A stretch of 15,829 nucleotides of DNA, taken from assembly GCA_002763335.1 (NCBI GenBank), contig PEYS01000024.1, positions 1 through 15,829 on the forward strand. The letters are read 5' to 3'. The notes beneath the pieces are model-generated. The model saw only the letters and a program-made list of their open reading frames with translations, did not search any database and was not told the origin of the DNA. This document shows, piece after piece, positions 1-6,559 of the stretch. Source of the stretch: Candidatus Woesearchaeota archaeon CG08_land_8_20_14_0_20_47_9 (GTDB lineage: Archaea; Nanobdellota; Nanobdellia; Woesearchaeales; CG1-02-47-18). Each line of letters starts with the position of its first letter. Position 1 is the stretch's first letter. The translations under genes and the position numbers were made by a program.

Positions 1-26
1 AGTGAGCCATCAAGAATAAGTATCAA

Positions 27-68
27 GGGGCAATTTTCAGTTCGTCGTTTCGTAGGGGGGAATTCCGT
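27..68 (+). repeat. left end: two-part inverted repeat
   Basis: GGGGCAATTTTC (27-38), a 16-nt spacer, then GGGGGGAATTCCGT (55-68). Both blocks are present as reverse complements at the right end in mirrored order. The spacer contains TCGTCGTT. The right spacer also contains TCGTCGTT, but in the same (direct) orientation rather than inverted. Confidence 0.75.
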
Positions 69-135
69 CGTGTTTTTGCTTCTTTTTACAAAAAGAATAA
101 TAGTAGCACTAGCCACTGGACAGGGAGACGCAAGA

Positions 136-169
136 TTTATAAACATATGATGTCATATGCAAACATATG
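136..169 (+). promoter_or_regulatory. TATA box plus three CATATG operator-like repeats
   Basis: TTTATAAA at 136-143 is centred 27 bp before the ATG at 167, so the transcript should start at or next to the start codon. CATATG occurs at 144-149, 154-159 and 164-169, exactly one helical turn (10 bp) apart. The third copy contains the ATG. Occupancy would cover the TATA-to-start interval. Ribbon-helix-helix repressors are known to bind tandem short sites cooperatively, and the first gene downstream encodes one, so autoregulation is the natural inference. Confidence 0.65.
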
Positions 170-310
170 GGGAGAAAAACTGTCGCTTTAAGTCTTGATG
201 AAGAAGTCTACGATTCATATAAAAGATATTGTGAAGATAACTCAATAATATTATCTCGAAAAGTAGAAACCTTTATGAAAGATGAATTAAAAAAAGGTAA
301 TGCAAAATGA
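167..310 (+). CDS. small ribbon-helix-helix transcriptional controller of the R-M unit
   Basis: This is a 47-residue protein beginning MGRKTVALSLDEEVY. A short basic strand (residues 2-9) is followed by a helix (about 11-23), a turn, and a second helix with the typical LSRKVETFMKDEL pattern (29-41). That is the ribbon-helix-helix (Arc/MetJ/CopG) layout. The strand would sit in the DNA major groove and the protein would act as a dimer. The start at 167 is supported by a TATA box at leaderless distance; an in-frame stop lies just upstream at 140-142. Its stop codon overlaps the methyltransferase start (ATGA-type overlap, 307-310), so the two are co-transcribed. By position it plays the part that C proteins play in other R-M systems. 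Target and sign of regulation are inferred. Confidence 0.8.
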   Translation: MGRKTVALSLDEEVYDSYKRYCEDNSIILSRKVETFMKDELKKGNAK

Positions 311-1884
311 GCAATAAATTACCATTTTTACACACACAGATTCTTGAAAGAGCATATATTAGTACAACTAATAATGGTTCTGTATTAGATTTAAACAGCC
401 TATCTGAAGAAACAGGTTATCCTCCTCATAGTAAAATACTTGAGAGTGCAATCCAAAAATTGAATGAAAAAGGTTTTTTACAAACACAAATCATTGAAAA
501 TAATGGACTAAAATCAATTAAGATAAATATCCCTTTAGACAAAAAAGAATTTGTAAAGAAAATTATTCAAGATAGAAAAGTAGACTCCAATTTTATTCCT
601 TCCATTAATTTTGAAGATTATTTTGATAAATTTCAAAAATCGCCTATTTATGATTGTAATATCAATAAGACAAAACTAGAATCACTTAATGGTTCTGGTA
701 TAGTCCACAAATGGTATGATTATTTAGAAGATTTTCCATTTGATTTCACATGGCAAAAAATCAAGGAACATTGTACAAAAAAAACAGACATTGTTATTGA
801 CCCATTTGCAGGTAGTGGAACGACTTTAATAACTGCAAAATTAACCGGACATGACGCGTATGGGATTGACGCAAATCCTCTTATGAAGTTTATTTCTGAG
901 ACTAAAACAGATTGGGATATAGATTTGAAAGCTTTTAAAAAAAATATGTTTCTTGTAAATAAAAAAATGCTAGATGGGTTTAATAAACTAGATTCGATTA
1001 AATTGAAAACCCAATTTATAGAACTAATGCCCAAAAAAGAATTAAATCAATGGTTAAGTCCTAATATGCAAAAGCAAGTGGCATTTACAAAGGAGATTAT
1101 TGAAGAAATTGAGGATATTAAGATTAGAAACCTATTTTTATTTGCCATGTCTAAAAGTGCTTTTAATGGATCTTATGTAGCTTTATGCCCCGGAACAACT
1201 TTTTATCCCTATAGAAATAAAACTCCGTTTTATGAATTATTTGTAAAAAAACTAAACCAAATATATTATGATCTTAACGTTCTATCTAAGATGAATCATT
1301 ATGGAAGAGTTAGAGTAATTAATGGTGATTCGCGGAATATTGATAAGTTAATTCCAAAAAAAGTTAAATTGAGTTTGACTTCTCCACCATATCCAAATGA
1401 TTTAGAATATACTAGACAAACAAGATTAGAGTTATATTTACTTGATTTTGTTAGAAATATGGACGATGTACGAAATTTAAAGAAAACAATGGTTAAAGGT
1501 AGTACCAAATTGATATTTAAAGAGAGCGATAGTGCAAAATATGTTGAGAATAATAAACTTGTAAATGAAGTAGCAAATAAAATTGCAATCGCTTTAAAAG
1601 ATAAAAATTGGGGTTTTGATTATCCTAGAATGATTAGGGAATATTTTGGTGATATGTATTTGAATCTTAAAGCGCATTTAAATATTCTTGATGATGACGG
1701 GGTTTATATTCTTGTTGTTGGAGATCAAACCTACAAAAATATAGTTATTCCTGTTGGTAAAATATTAGCGGAGATGGGAACAGAATTGGGATATAGGAAA
1801 GTGGTAATCGAACATCATAGAATGCGAAGAAGTACAACACATAATATCCCCTTGCCTGAAGAAAATGTAGTTTTATATAAGTAA
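307..1884 (+). CDS. DNA amino-methyltransferase (N4-cytosine/N6-adenine type) with N-terminal winged helix
   Basis: A 525-residue protein. The AdoMet-binding motif I is DPFAGSGTT at 165-173. The catalytic motif IV is TSPPYP at 358-363; the SPPY form is commonest in N4-cytosine enzymes. A motif X-like stretch (HKWYDYLEDFPFDF, about 134-147) precedes motif I. The roughly 190 residues between motifs I and IV leave room for the target-recognition region. Residues 5-75 look like a winged helix-turn-helix (three helices, then an ENNGLKSIKI hairpin), which is unusual for a solitary methylase and could serve autoregulation. The gene overlaps the RHH controller by 4 bp and ends 2 bp from the convergent endonuclease gene. 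It presumably protects the host site cut by that endonuclease. The modified base and recognition sequence cannot be read from the sequence. Confidence 0.9.
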   Translation: MSNKLPFLHTQILERAYISTTNNGSVLDLNSLSEETGYPPHSKILESAIQKLNEKGFLQTQIIENNGLKSIKINIPLDKKEFVKKIIQDRKVDSNFIPSINFEDYFDKFQKSPIYDCNINKTKLESLNGSGIVHKWYDYLEDFPFDFTWQKIKEHCTKKTDIVIDPFAGSGTTLITAKLTGHDAYGIDANPLMKFISETKTDWDIDLKAFKKNMFLVNKKMLDGFNKLDSIKLKTQFIELMPKKELNQWLSPNMQKQVAFTKEIIEEIEDIKIRNLFLFAMSKSAFNGSYVALCPGTTFYPYRNKTPFYELFVKKLNQIYYDLNVLSKMNHYGRVRVINGDSRNIDKLIPKKVKLSLTSPPYPNDLEYTRQTRLELYLLDFVRNMDDVRNLKKTMVKGSTKLIFKESDSAKYVENNKLVNEVANKIAIALKDKNWGFDYPRMIREYFGDMYLNLKAHLNILDDDGVYILVVGDQTYKNIVIPVGKILAEMGTELGYRKVVIEHHRMRRSTTHNIPLPEENVVLYK

Positions 1885-1886
1885 AC

Positions 1887-2810
1887 TTAGATTTTTTGAA
1901 ATATTTTACCACTTATTTTTGTTAAAACAGAATCCATTATATCCGATTCGTCTATAGGTGCTTTTTGTGATATTGCTTTTTGTAATAAATCGGGGCTTGT
2001 AGAATAGGATTTTGATACATAAATTTTGTACCTATCTTCTAGCTTATCATATTTTGAACTTACAACAACAAATATTAAATTTTCATCTTTTTGAGGATTA
2101 GTATTTGTAATATCTGTCATCTTTACATTGTAAATACTACATAAAATATGGAAGAGGGAATCTTGAATAATCCATATAGATTTCTTACCAAAATGTTTAA
2201 ACAAATAACCTTTGTCTATCATTTGGAGAGAACTCCCTTTTATCGACGCTTTTGAATTAAGCCCATAAGTGTAATTATTTTTTGTGATATCTTTACCATC
2301 GAAAAAATCTTTCACACATTGTACTAATTCTCTGGTTGCGGTAGTTGCATCTGATTGTAATTCAAGGTGTGCATAATCATGTACTGTAAACTCAGAGTCT
2401 CCTTTATGAGATATTTGACATAAAATGCCATCAGCTCTTCCATATACGCATAATCCTATTTCTGGAACAAGAATTAAATCTTTTCCGCCAAAAAACTTTT
2501 GTTTGATATAATCAAAAATAACCAATTTCCCAGAATTATCTCTTTCAAAGAATCTATAAGGGCATATAATTACAGGAGTTGAATTTTCTAGACCCCTGTG
2601 CATATGTAAAACTGAACATGCGCCAGATTGATGATGAAGCATTGGCTTTCCATCTTCATCTGTCAAGTTTGATTTTTTATTTACAGGATCACACTGACCT
2701 TTAGGAAAACCACTATAATATGGACACTTAAATTCCTTTCTAATTTTATTAACTCCTTCAGTTTTATTTGAAGGTGGAAATCCAAAAATTTCTGATACAT
2801 ACCTTGTCAT
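1887..2810 (-). CDS. NotI-like type II restriction endonuclease
   Basis: With the start at 2810 the protein has 307 residues. Four cysteines, C29 (KCPYY), C40 (GQCDP), C65 (GACSV) and C83 (ICPYR), follow an EIFGF segment. This matches my memory of NotI, which has an N-terminal EFFG, four cysteines binding iron, and VCPNR. Next comes a PD-(D/E)xK-type active site written as D127 (GRADG) and E150-x-Q152 (HLELQ), again like NotI's D...E-x-Q. It should therefore cut DNA next to its cognate methylase. The start was chosen because TTTATATA (complement of 2834-2841) is centred 27 bp upstream of 2810. ATG 2834 and TTG 2864 are in-frame alternatives. It is convergent with the methyltransferase. The family call rests on remembered motifs, not a search. 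Confidence 0.78.
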   Translation of the reverse strand: MTRYVSEIFGFPPSNKTEGVNKIRKEFKCPYYSGFPKGQCDPVNKKSNLTDEDGKPMLHHQSGACSVLHMHRGLENSTPVIICPYRFFERDNSGKLVIFDYIKQKFFGGKDLILVPEIGLCVYGRADGILCQISHKGDSEFTVHDYAHLELQSDATTATRELVQCVKDFFDGKDITKNNYTYGLNSKASIKGSSLQMIDKGYLFKHFGKKSIWIIQDSLFHILCSIYNVKMTDITNTNPQKDENLIFVVVSSKYDKLEDRYKIYVSKSYSTSPDLLQKAISQKAPIDESDIMDSVLTKISGKIFQKI

Positions 2811-2833
2811 ATTTAAATACAGGTTATTATTCA

Positions 2834-2841
2834 TATATAAA
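2834..2841 (-). promoter_or_regulatory. TATA box of the endonuclease gene
   Basis: The complement reads TTTATATA. Its centre is 27 bp from the ATG at 2808-2810, the same spacing seen at five other operon starts in the window. No exact CATATG box lies here, so the controller operator at 144-169 is not simply duplicated at this promoter. Confidence 0.5.
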
Positions 2842-2909
2842 TGTTCTTCTGTTTTCGCATTCAAGACGCCCCTATAAAATTTCTTTTTCCGCAGAAAAAG
2901 GCTATCGTT

Positions 2910-2968
2910 ACGGAATTCCCCCCTCGTCGTTCGTCTTTAGTTAGTTTAGTTTTTAGAAAATTGCCCCC
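2910..2968 (-). repeat. right end: two-part inverted repeat
   Basis: ACGGAATTCCCCCC (2910-2923), a 32-nt spacer, then GAAAATTGCCCCC (2956-2968). These are the inverted partners of 55-68 and 27-38. The spacer is twice as long as on the left, so the two ends are homologous in blocks rather than as one continuous repeat. Allowing a one-base gap in the G-run, the outer match extends by two more bases (AA before the Gs). Confidence 0.75.
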
Positions 2969-3110
2969 TTCGTCAGCCCCTGAAATTATTGAAACTAACA
3001 TCTATTAAACCTACTTTTTGTCTTAGTTATACCGAAAATTATCCGGTTTAATATACAAAACGCATAATAAGTTATCCTCACTACTGCCTTCTTATTGGCA
3101 ATAGAGGTTG

Positions 3111-3194
3111 TTTTGAGCATGGTTGGAAAAATAAACTGATTATGCTCAAAAGTTCGTGGGTATAGCCCTGCCCTTTAGGGCGAGAACTTTTGAG
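3111..3194. repeat. two mutually exclusive stems sharing one strand
   Basis: TTTTGAGCAT (3111-3120) is complementary to ATGCTCAAAA (3142-3151). CTCAAAAGTTC (3145-3155) is complementary to GAACTTTTGAG (3184-3194). Bases 3145-3151 can therefore pair either upstream or downstream, but not both. Inside the second stem are two mini-hairpins, GGG-TATAG-CCC (3158-3168) and GCCC-TTTA-GGGC (3170-3181). Read on the minus strand, which is downstream of thrS, a T-rich run (complement of 3126-3134) follows the second stem and could act in termination. Confidence 0.55.
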
Positions 3195-3196
3195 TC

Positions 3197-3273
3197 CGAA
3201 AATCTGCGTTTCGAAGCGAGGGGCGTAAAGCCCCGACTTTTAAGTGGGGATAGCCCCGAGCAGCAGATTTTCG
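3197..3273. repeat. long-range 11-bp stem enclosing two GC-rich hairpins
   Basis: CGAAAATCTGC (3197-3207) pairs with GCAGATTTTCG (3263-3273). Enclosed are GGGGC-GTAAA-GCCCC (3220-3234) and GGGG-ATAG-CCCC (3246-3257). The plan (11-bp outer stem around two G/C mini-hairpins, one containing an ATAG loop) repeats that of 3145-3194, so the two are probably related modules. It lies in the 3' flank of thrS. I see no gene in 2968-3312; an ORF that crosses it is only the palindromes read as codons. Confidence 0.55.
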
Positions 3274-3312
3274 TTACAGTTAAAGATTCGTGGTTACTCA
3301 AGGACACCCCTC

Positions 3313-5244
3313 TCACAGCTCAACCCTCACAGCCTTCCTATCAATATTCTCTCTCAGCATCTTTACAAGCTCTTCAGCCTTCACACCTAGCTTGAGCCTG
3401 CCGTCAAGGGTTCTCACTGCAACTGTGTTGTTCTCTTCTTCTTTCTGGCCGACAGTGATTATTACAGGTATCTCCTCTAGCTGGGCTGCCCTGACTTTGT
3501 AGGGCACTGATTCTGCCTTGCAGTCAAGGTCAACGCGCAGGTTTGTATCTTCAAGTCTTGCCTTGATCTTATTTGCATAATCCACAAATCTGTCAGCAAC
3601 AGTCAGTATCCTGACCTGCACTGGCGCAAGCCATAGGGGAAAGCGCCCTGCAAACTGCTCTATCAGTATGCCCATAAATCGCTCGAGGCTCCCGTATATC
3701 GTACGATGAATCATCACAGGCCTGTGCTTAGCCCCGTCTTCGCCCTCATAAGTAAGGTCGAAATTCTCAGGCTGGGCCATGTCAAGCTGTATTGTGCCGC
3801 ACTGCCATGTGCGCCCAATGCAGTCCTTGAGGTGGAAGTCTATCTTCGGGCCATAAAATGCCCCATCTCCTTCGTTCACCTTGTACTTCATGCCCTTTGC
3901 CTCAAGTGCCTGTCTAAGAGCCTGAGTTGCTGTCTCCCACTGCTCGTCAGTGCCTATCGCCTTCTCAGGCCTTGTAGATAACTCAACGTGGTATTCAAAA
4001 CCGAATACTGAGTAGATGTAATCGCAGAGTTCTATGACCCCTATGATCTCGTCCTTTATCTGCTCCGCAGTCATGTAGATGTGGGCATCATCCTGTGTGA
4101 AGCAGCGCACCCTGAAGAGCCCTGCAAGCACCCCTGAGAGCTCATGCCTATGCACAATGCCGAGCTCTGCAACCCTAAGAGGAAGCTCCCTGTACGAATG
4201 TATCTTCTCAAGGTAGACAAGCATCCCCCCAGGGCAGTTCATGGGCTTAACTGCAAAGTCCTTCTCATCTATCCTGAGAAAGTACATGTTCTCCCTGTAG
4301 TTCTTCATATGCCCTGAGCGCTCCCATAGCTCTCTGCCAAGTATTATCGGCGTCTGTATCTCCACATAGCCACGCTTCCTGTGCTCAGCCCTCCAGAATT
4401 CAACAATGAGGTTTTTAACTATCATGCCCTTAGGTAAGAAAAAGGGAAAGCCAGGAGCTTCGTCATGTATTGAGAAGAGCTCAAGCCTCTTACCTAGCTT
4501 GCGGTGATCCCTCTTCTCAGCCTCCTCCATCATCTTTAGGTAGTCGTCAAGCTGCTTCTTATCAGGGAATGCTACCCCATAGATACGTTGGAGCTGCTTG
4601 TTCTTTGCATCTCCGCGCCAGTATGCCCCTGCAAGCTTCGTGAGCTTAAAGCCCTTAATGTAGCCAGTTGATGGCACATGCGGCCCCAGGCATAGATCAA
4701 AGAAGCCGTTGTTTCTGTAAATAGCTATATCGCCTTCAAGCTCCTTTATCATCTCAAGCTTGTAAGGGTTGTCATTGAAGAGTTTCTCTGCCTGCTCCCT
4801 GCTTATAACCTCCCTCCTGAATAGCTGGTCTTCAGCTACAATAGCCTTCATCTCAGCCTCGATCTTCTCAAGGTCTTCAGGGGTGAATGGGGGGTGGTCT
4901 ATGTCATAGTAGAAGCCCTCCTCAACAGCAGGCCCTATTGTTAGCCTTGCCTCTGGGAAGAGCCTCTTAACAGCCTGAGCCATTACGTGGGCAGCACTAT
5001 GCCTTAGAATGTTCAGGCCCTCCTTTGAGTCAGCAGTTATGATCTTCAGCCTAACATTCCCTCTAATTGGTGTGTTGAGGTCGCATAGCCTGCCATCAAG
5101 CTCTACAGCAACTGCGGCCCCTGCAAGCCTCTTGCCTATGCGCTTTGCTATGTCCATAGCTGTTATGCCTGCATTGTACTCCTCTGCTGAGCCATCTGGA
5201 AATGTTATCTTCACCTTCTTGTTGTCCTTATCATCCTTTGCCAT
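3313..5244 (-). CDS. thrS: threonyl-tRNA synthetase, bacterial-type architecture
   Basis: Charges tRNA-Thr with threonine in the cytoplasm. The 643 residues match the full-length bacterial family. A TGS domain (about 10-70) is followed by the editing/SAD domain with H82-SAA-H86 and YYDID, then the class II catalytic core. Core features are the zinc-binding cysteine in MNCPGGM, the HRHELSG segment, motif 2 (FRVRCFTQDDAHIY), FYGPKIDFH, and an anticodon-binding domain from about residue 545. Most archaeal ThrRS have a different N-terminal editing domain, related to D-aminoacyl-tRNA deacylase, so this gene is of bacterial ancestry or kind. The start at 5244 is supported by GGAGGT six bases upstream. 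It is transcribed alone, with no overlapping neighbours. Base use matches the rest of the chromosome, so any transfer is old. Confidence 0.97.
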   Translation of the reverse strand: MAKDDKDNKKVKITFPDGSAEEYNAGITAMDIAKRIGKRLAGAAVAVELDGRLCDLNTPIRGNVRLKIITADSKEGLNILRHSAAHVMAQAVKRLFPEARLTIGPAVEEGFYYDIDHPPFTPEDLEKIEAEMKAIVAEDQLFRREVISREQAEKLFNDNPYKLEMIKELEGDIAIYRNNGFFDLCLGPHVPSTGYIKGFKLTKLAGAYWRGDAKNKQLQRIYGVAFPDKKQLDDYLKMMEEAEKRDHRKLGKRLELFSIHDEAPGFPFFLPKGMIVKNLIVEFWRAEHRKRGYVEIQTPIILGRELWERSGHMKNYRENMYFLRIDEKDFAVKPMNCPGGMLVYLEKIHSYRELPLRVAELGIVHRHELSGVLAGLFRVRCFTQDDAHIYMTAEQIKDEIIGVIELCDYIYSVFGFEYHVELSTRPEKAIGTDEQWETATQALRQALEAKGMKYKVNEGDGAFYGPKIDFHLKDCIGRTWQCGTIQLDMAQPENFDLTYEGEDGAKHRPVMIHRTIYGSLERFMGILIEQFAGRFPLWLAPVQVRILTVADRFVDYANKIKARLEDTNLRVDLDCKAESVPYKVRAAQLEEIPVIITVGQKEEENNTVAVRTLDGRLKLGVKAEELVKMLRENIDRKAVRVEL

Positions 5245-5250
5245 TTTTAT

Positions 5251-5284
5251 ACCTCCATGTAAAGAATTATCAGGATATTAAAAA
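5251..5284 (-). promoter_or_regulatory. thrS TATA-like element and ribosome binding site
   Basis: The complement of 5275-5284 reads TTTTTAATAT and the complement of 5251-5256 reads GGAGGT. The predicted transcript start (about 5253) nearly coincides with the ribosome binding site. The true start is therefore probably a few bases further upstream, or this gene has a very short leader. Confidence 0.45.
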
Positions 5285-5490
5285 GCCTTGCCATTGGCAG
5301 CACGAGGCTGCTTAGCAAGTCAGAGCTGTTGTAGTCCCAACTGTCCCTTTTGTGGTAGTTGCTGTTCTGAGAAGAAGGGTTGTAATTCTATTGGTGTATC
5401 CACCGGAGTTCTCTAGAGCATTAAATGGATGTTGGCATATCATAATAGAATGTAGTAGAATGTTGTGGTATAAAAAGGTTTTTGAAGGCA

Positions 5491-5547
5491 TCACTTGCCA
5501 GCACGTGGCTGGCAAGTGACGATATGTAAATCGTCAGGAAACCTGAC
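5491..5547. repeat. three consecutive hairpins between fba and thrS
   Basis: TCACTTGCCAGC (5491-5502) pairs with GCTGGCAAGTGA (5508-5519) around a 5-nt loop. GACGAT (5518-5523) pairs with ATCGTC (5530-5535). GTCAGG (5533-5538) pairs with CCTGAC (5542-5547) around AAA. Neighbouring arms overlap by a few bases, so not all can form fully at once. On the minus strand they follow the fba stop codon and are followed by a T-run (complement of 5472-5476), consistent with an fba terminator. On the plus strand TATAAAAA (5469-5476) lies upstream, so a short plus-strand RNA is the alternative. The remainder of the 5245-5572 gap shows no gene. Confidence 0.5.
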
Positions 5548-5572
5548 AAAACCCGATGTCAGAAGGCGAACC

Positions 5573-6373
5573 CTACCCCATCTCCCCCAAGGCATCCTTA
5601 ACACCTGCGTTCTCGAAGATTATCCTCTTTATAGCCTTTGTCATCTTGAGTGGCTGGTTGTGCTGCCAGACATTCCTGCCGACAGCCATGCCAGATGCCC
5701 CTGCACTCATAAATCCGTGCACCTTTGAGAGGAAGGCTGCGTCGTCCTGCTTGTCACCGCCAGCAACAAGCACCTTGACAAGCCCTGCTGACTTCACAAC
5801 CCACTTGAAGTCCTCAACATCATTAGGGTAGCGTATCTTTATTATGTCTGCCCCAAGCTCTAGGCCGAGACGGGCTGCATGGGCAAGCAGGTGGCTCTCA
5901 AGCTCGTTCCTTACATCATGACCCCGGGGATAGACCCAGGCGATGACAGGCACATCACTCCTATGAGCCTTTTCAACTATCTGCGAGAATTCGCGGAGCA
6001 TCTCTGCCTCAAGCCTGCTGCCAACATAGATAGTATAGCCGACAGCTGCCGCACCGAGTCTTAATGCCCTTTCAACAGAGCATACCTGTGCTGCATACGG
6101 CTCTGTCTTTGCAATGTTTGTCTTGCCATTGAGCTTTATGACAAGGGGCACCCCACCATAACACTTGCTAGCCCTGAAGTACTTCTCAGCAATCCCGTGA
6201 TGGAGTATAACCGCATTATACCTGCCCTCAAATGCGATGTTGAGAATGTAGTTCGGGTCAATATTTGCTGCGTTAAAGACACTTGGGCCGTGCTCCAAGC
6301 CCTGGTCATAGGCGAGCATAAGCGACCTGCCATTGACAAAAAGCCTCCTGAGAGCCCGATAGTAGGCGTTCAT
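5573..6373 (-). CDS. archaeal class I fructose-1,6-bisphosphate aldolase (DhnA family)
   Basis: A 266-residue (beta-alpha)8 barrel that cleaves or forms fructose-1,6-bisphosphate in glycolysis and gluconeogenesis. The family hallmarks are visible: DQGLEHGP (23-30), the Schiff-base lysine K179 in ADIIKIRYP, Y148 in WVYPRG, the phosphate-binding GGDK (205-208), and the closing AVGRNVWQ (230-237). The start at 6373 (MNAYYRAL) was chosen over an upstream TTG because the conserved fold begins there and a GGGGGGTGG ribosome binding site precedes it. The TATA box is the complement of 6416-6424. It is monocistronic and divergent from the lipoprotein operon. Related DhnA paralogues make 2-amino-3,7-dideoxy-threo-hept-6-ulosonate (ADTH synthase), so the exact substrate needs a tree; aldolase is the likelier call. 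Confidence 0.88.
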   Translation of the reverse strand: MNAYYRALRRLFVNGRSLMLAYDQGLEHGPSVFNAANIDPNYILNIAFEGRYNAVILHHGIAEKYFRASKCYGGVPLVIKLNGKTNIAKTEPYAAQVCSVERALRLGAAAVGYTIYVGSRLEAEMLREFSQIVEKAHRSDVPVIAWVYPRGHDVRNELESHLLAHAARLGLELGADIIKIRYPNDVEDFKWVVKSAGLVKVLVAGGDKQDDAAFLSKVHGFMSAGASGMAVGRNVWQHNQPLKMTKAIKRIIFENAGVKDALGEMG

Positions 6374-6415
6374 CAAACCACCCCCCTTTTTAACAAACCA
6401 GATTATCAGGATTAG

Positions 6416-6424
6416 TATATAAAT
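6416..6424 (-). promoter_or_regulatory. TATA box of the aldolase gene
   Basis: The complement reads ATTTATATA. Its centre is about 47 bp from the start codon, leaving a roughly 20-nt leader that carries the GGGGGGTGG ribosome binding site. Confidence 0.55.
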
Positions 6425-6435
6425 ATTTGGGAAAA

Positions 6436-6467
6436 CTTTGACCAACTCCCGTAGGGGTTGTTCAAAG
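6436..6467. repeat. imperfect copy of a palindromic repeat
   Basis: 14-bp arms (6436-6449 and 6454-6467) surround the loop CGTA, with one mismatch and one G-T pair. The right half, GTAGGGGTTGTTCAAAG, continues as CCCTC and closely matches the right half of the perfect palindrome at 12658-12700. It sits between the divergent promoters of the aldolase and the lipoprotein. A second small hairpin, AAAGCC-CTCTT-GGCTTT, follows at 6464-6480. Confidence 0.6.
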
Positions 6468-6500
6468 CCCTCTTGGCTTTATCCCCATCTCTCCGCTACC

Positions 6501-6508
6501 TTTAAATA
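6501..6508 (+). promoter_or_regulatory. TATA box of the lipoprotein-SpoIIM operon
   Basis: TTTAAATA, with a predicted transcript start near 6531. This leaves a leader of about 28 nt that contains a strong AAAGGAGGGGTGAT ribosome binding site before the ATG at 6560. Confidence 0.55.
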
Positions 6509-6559
6509 TCAGAATCTATATTAGCCTTAGATCAGGCGGTTCAAAGGAGGGGTGATACA

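Larger units (their letters stand above)
27..2967. mobile_element. R-M island bounded by nested inverted repeats
   Basis: An AT-rich block containing three genes (controller, methyltransferase, endonuclease) lies between two inverted-repeat ends. The outer repeat GGGGCAATTTTC at 27-38 is matched by its reverse complement at 2956-2967. The inner repeat GGGGGGAATTCCGT at 55-68 is matched by its reverse complement at 2910-2923. Just inside each inner repeat is a small A/T palindrome (81-96 on the left, 2883-2900 on the right). Base composition and codon choice differ plainly from the roughly balanced-GC genes to the right, which suggests transfer. No transposase or integrase is visible and no clear target-site duplication was found, so 'mobile' is inference. 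It could also be an R-M unit flanked by older repeats. Confidence 0.55.

Noticed and set aside
1..26. Target-site duplication flanking the R-M island (compare 2969-3000)
   Set aside because: The outer flanks share only AA next to the G-run; no convincing direct repeat.
3156..3395. Open frame across the structured region at the thrS 3' end
   Set aside because: Its codons are the two palindromic modules and the antisense of thrS. There is no promoter, ribosome binding site or protein-like composition.
5495..5831. Open frames antisense to the aldolase 3' end and hairpin cluster
   Set aside because: They shadow the clearly coding aldolase gene, begin inside a hairpin and have no recognisable domains.
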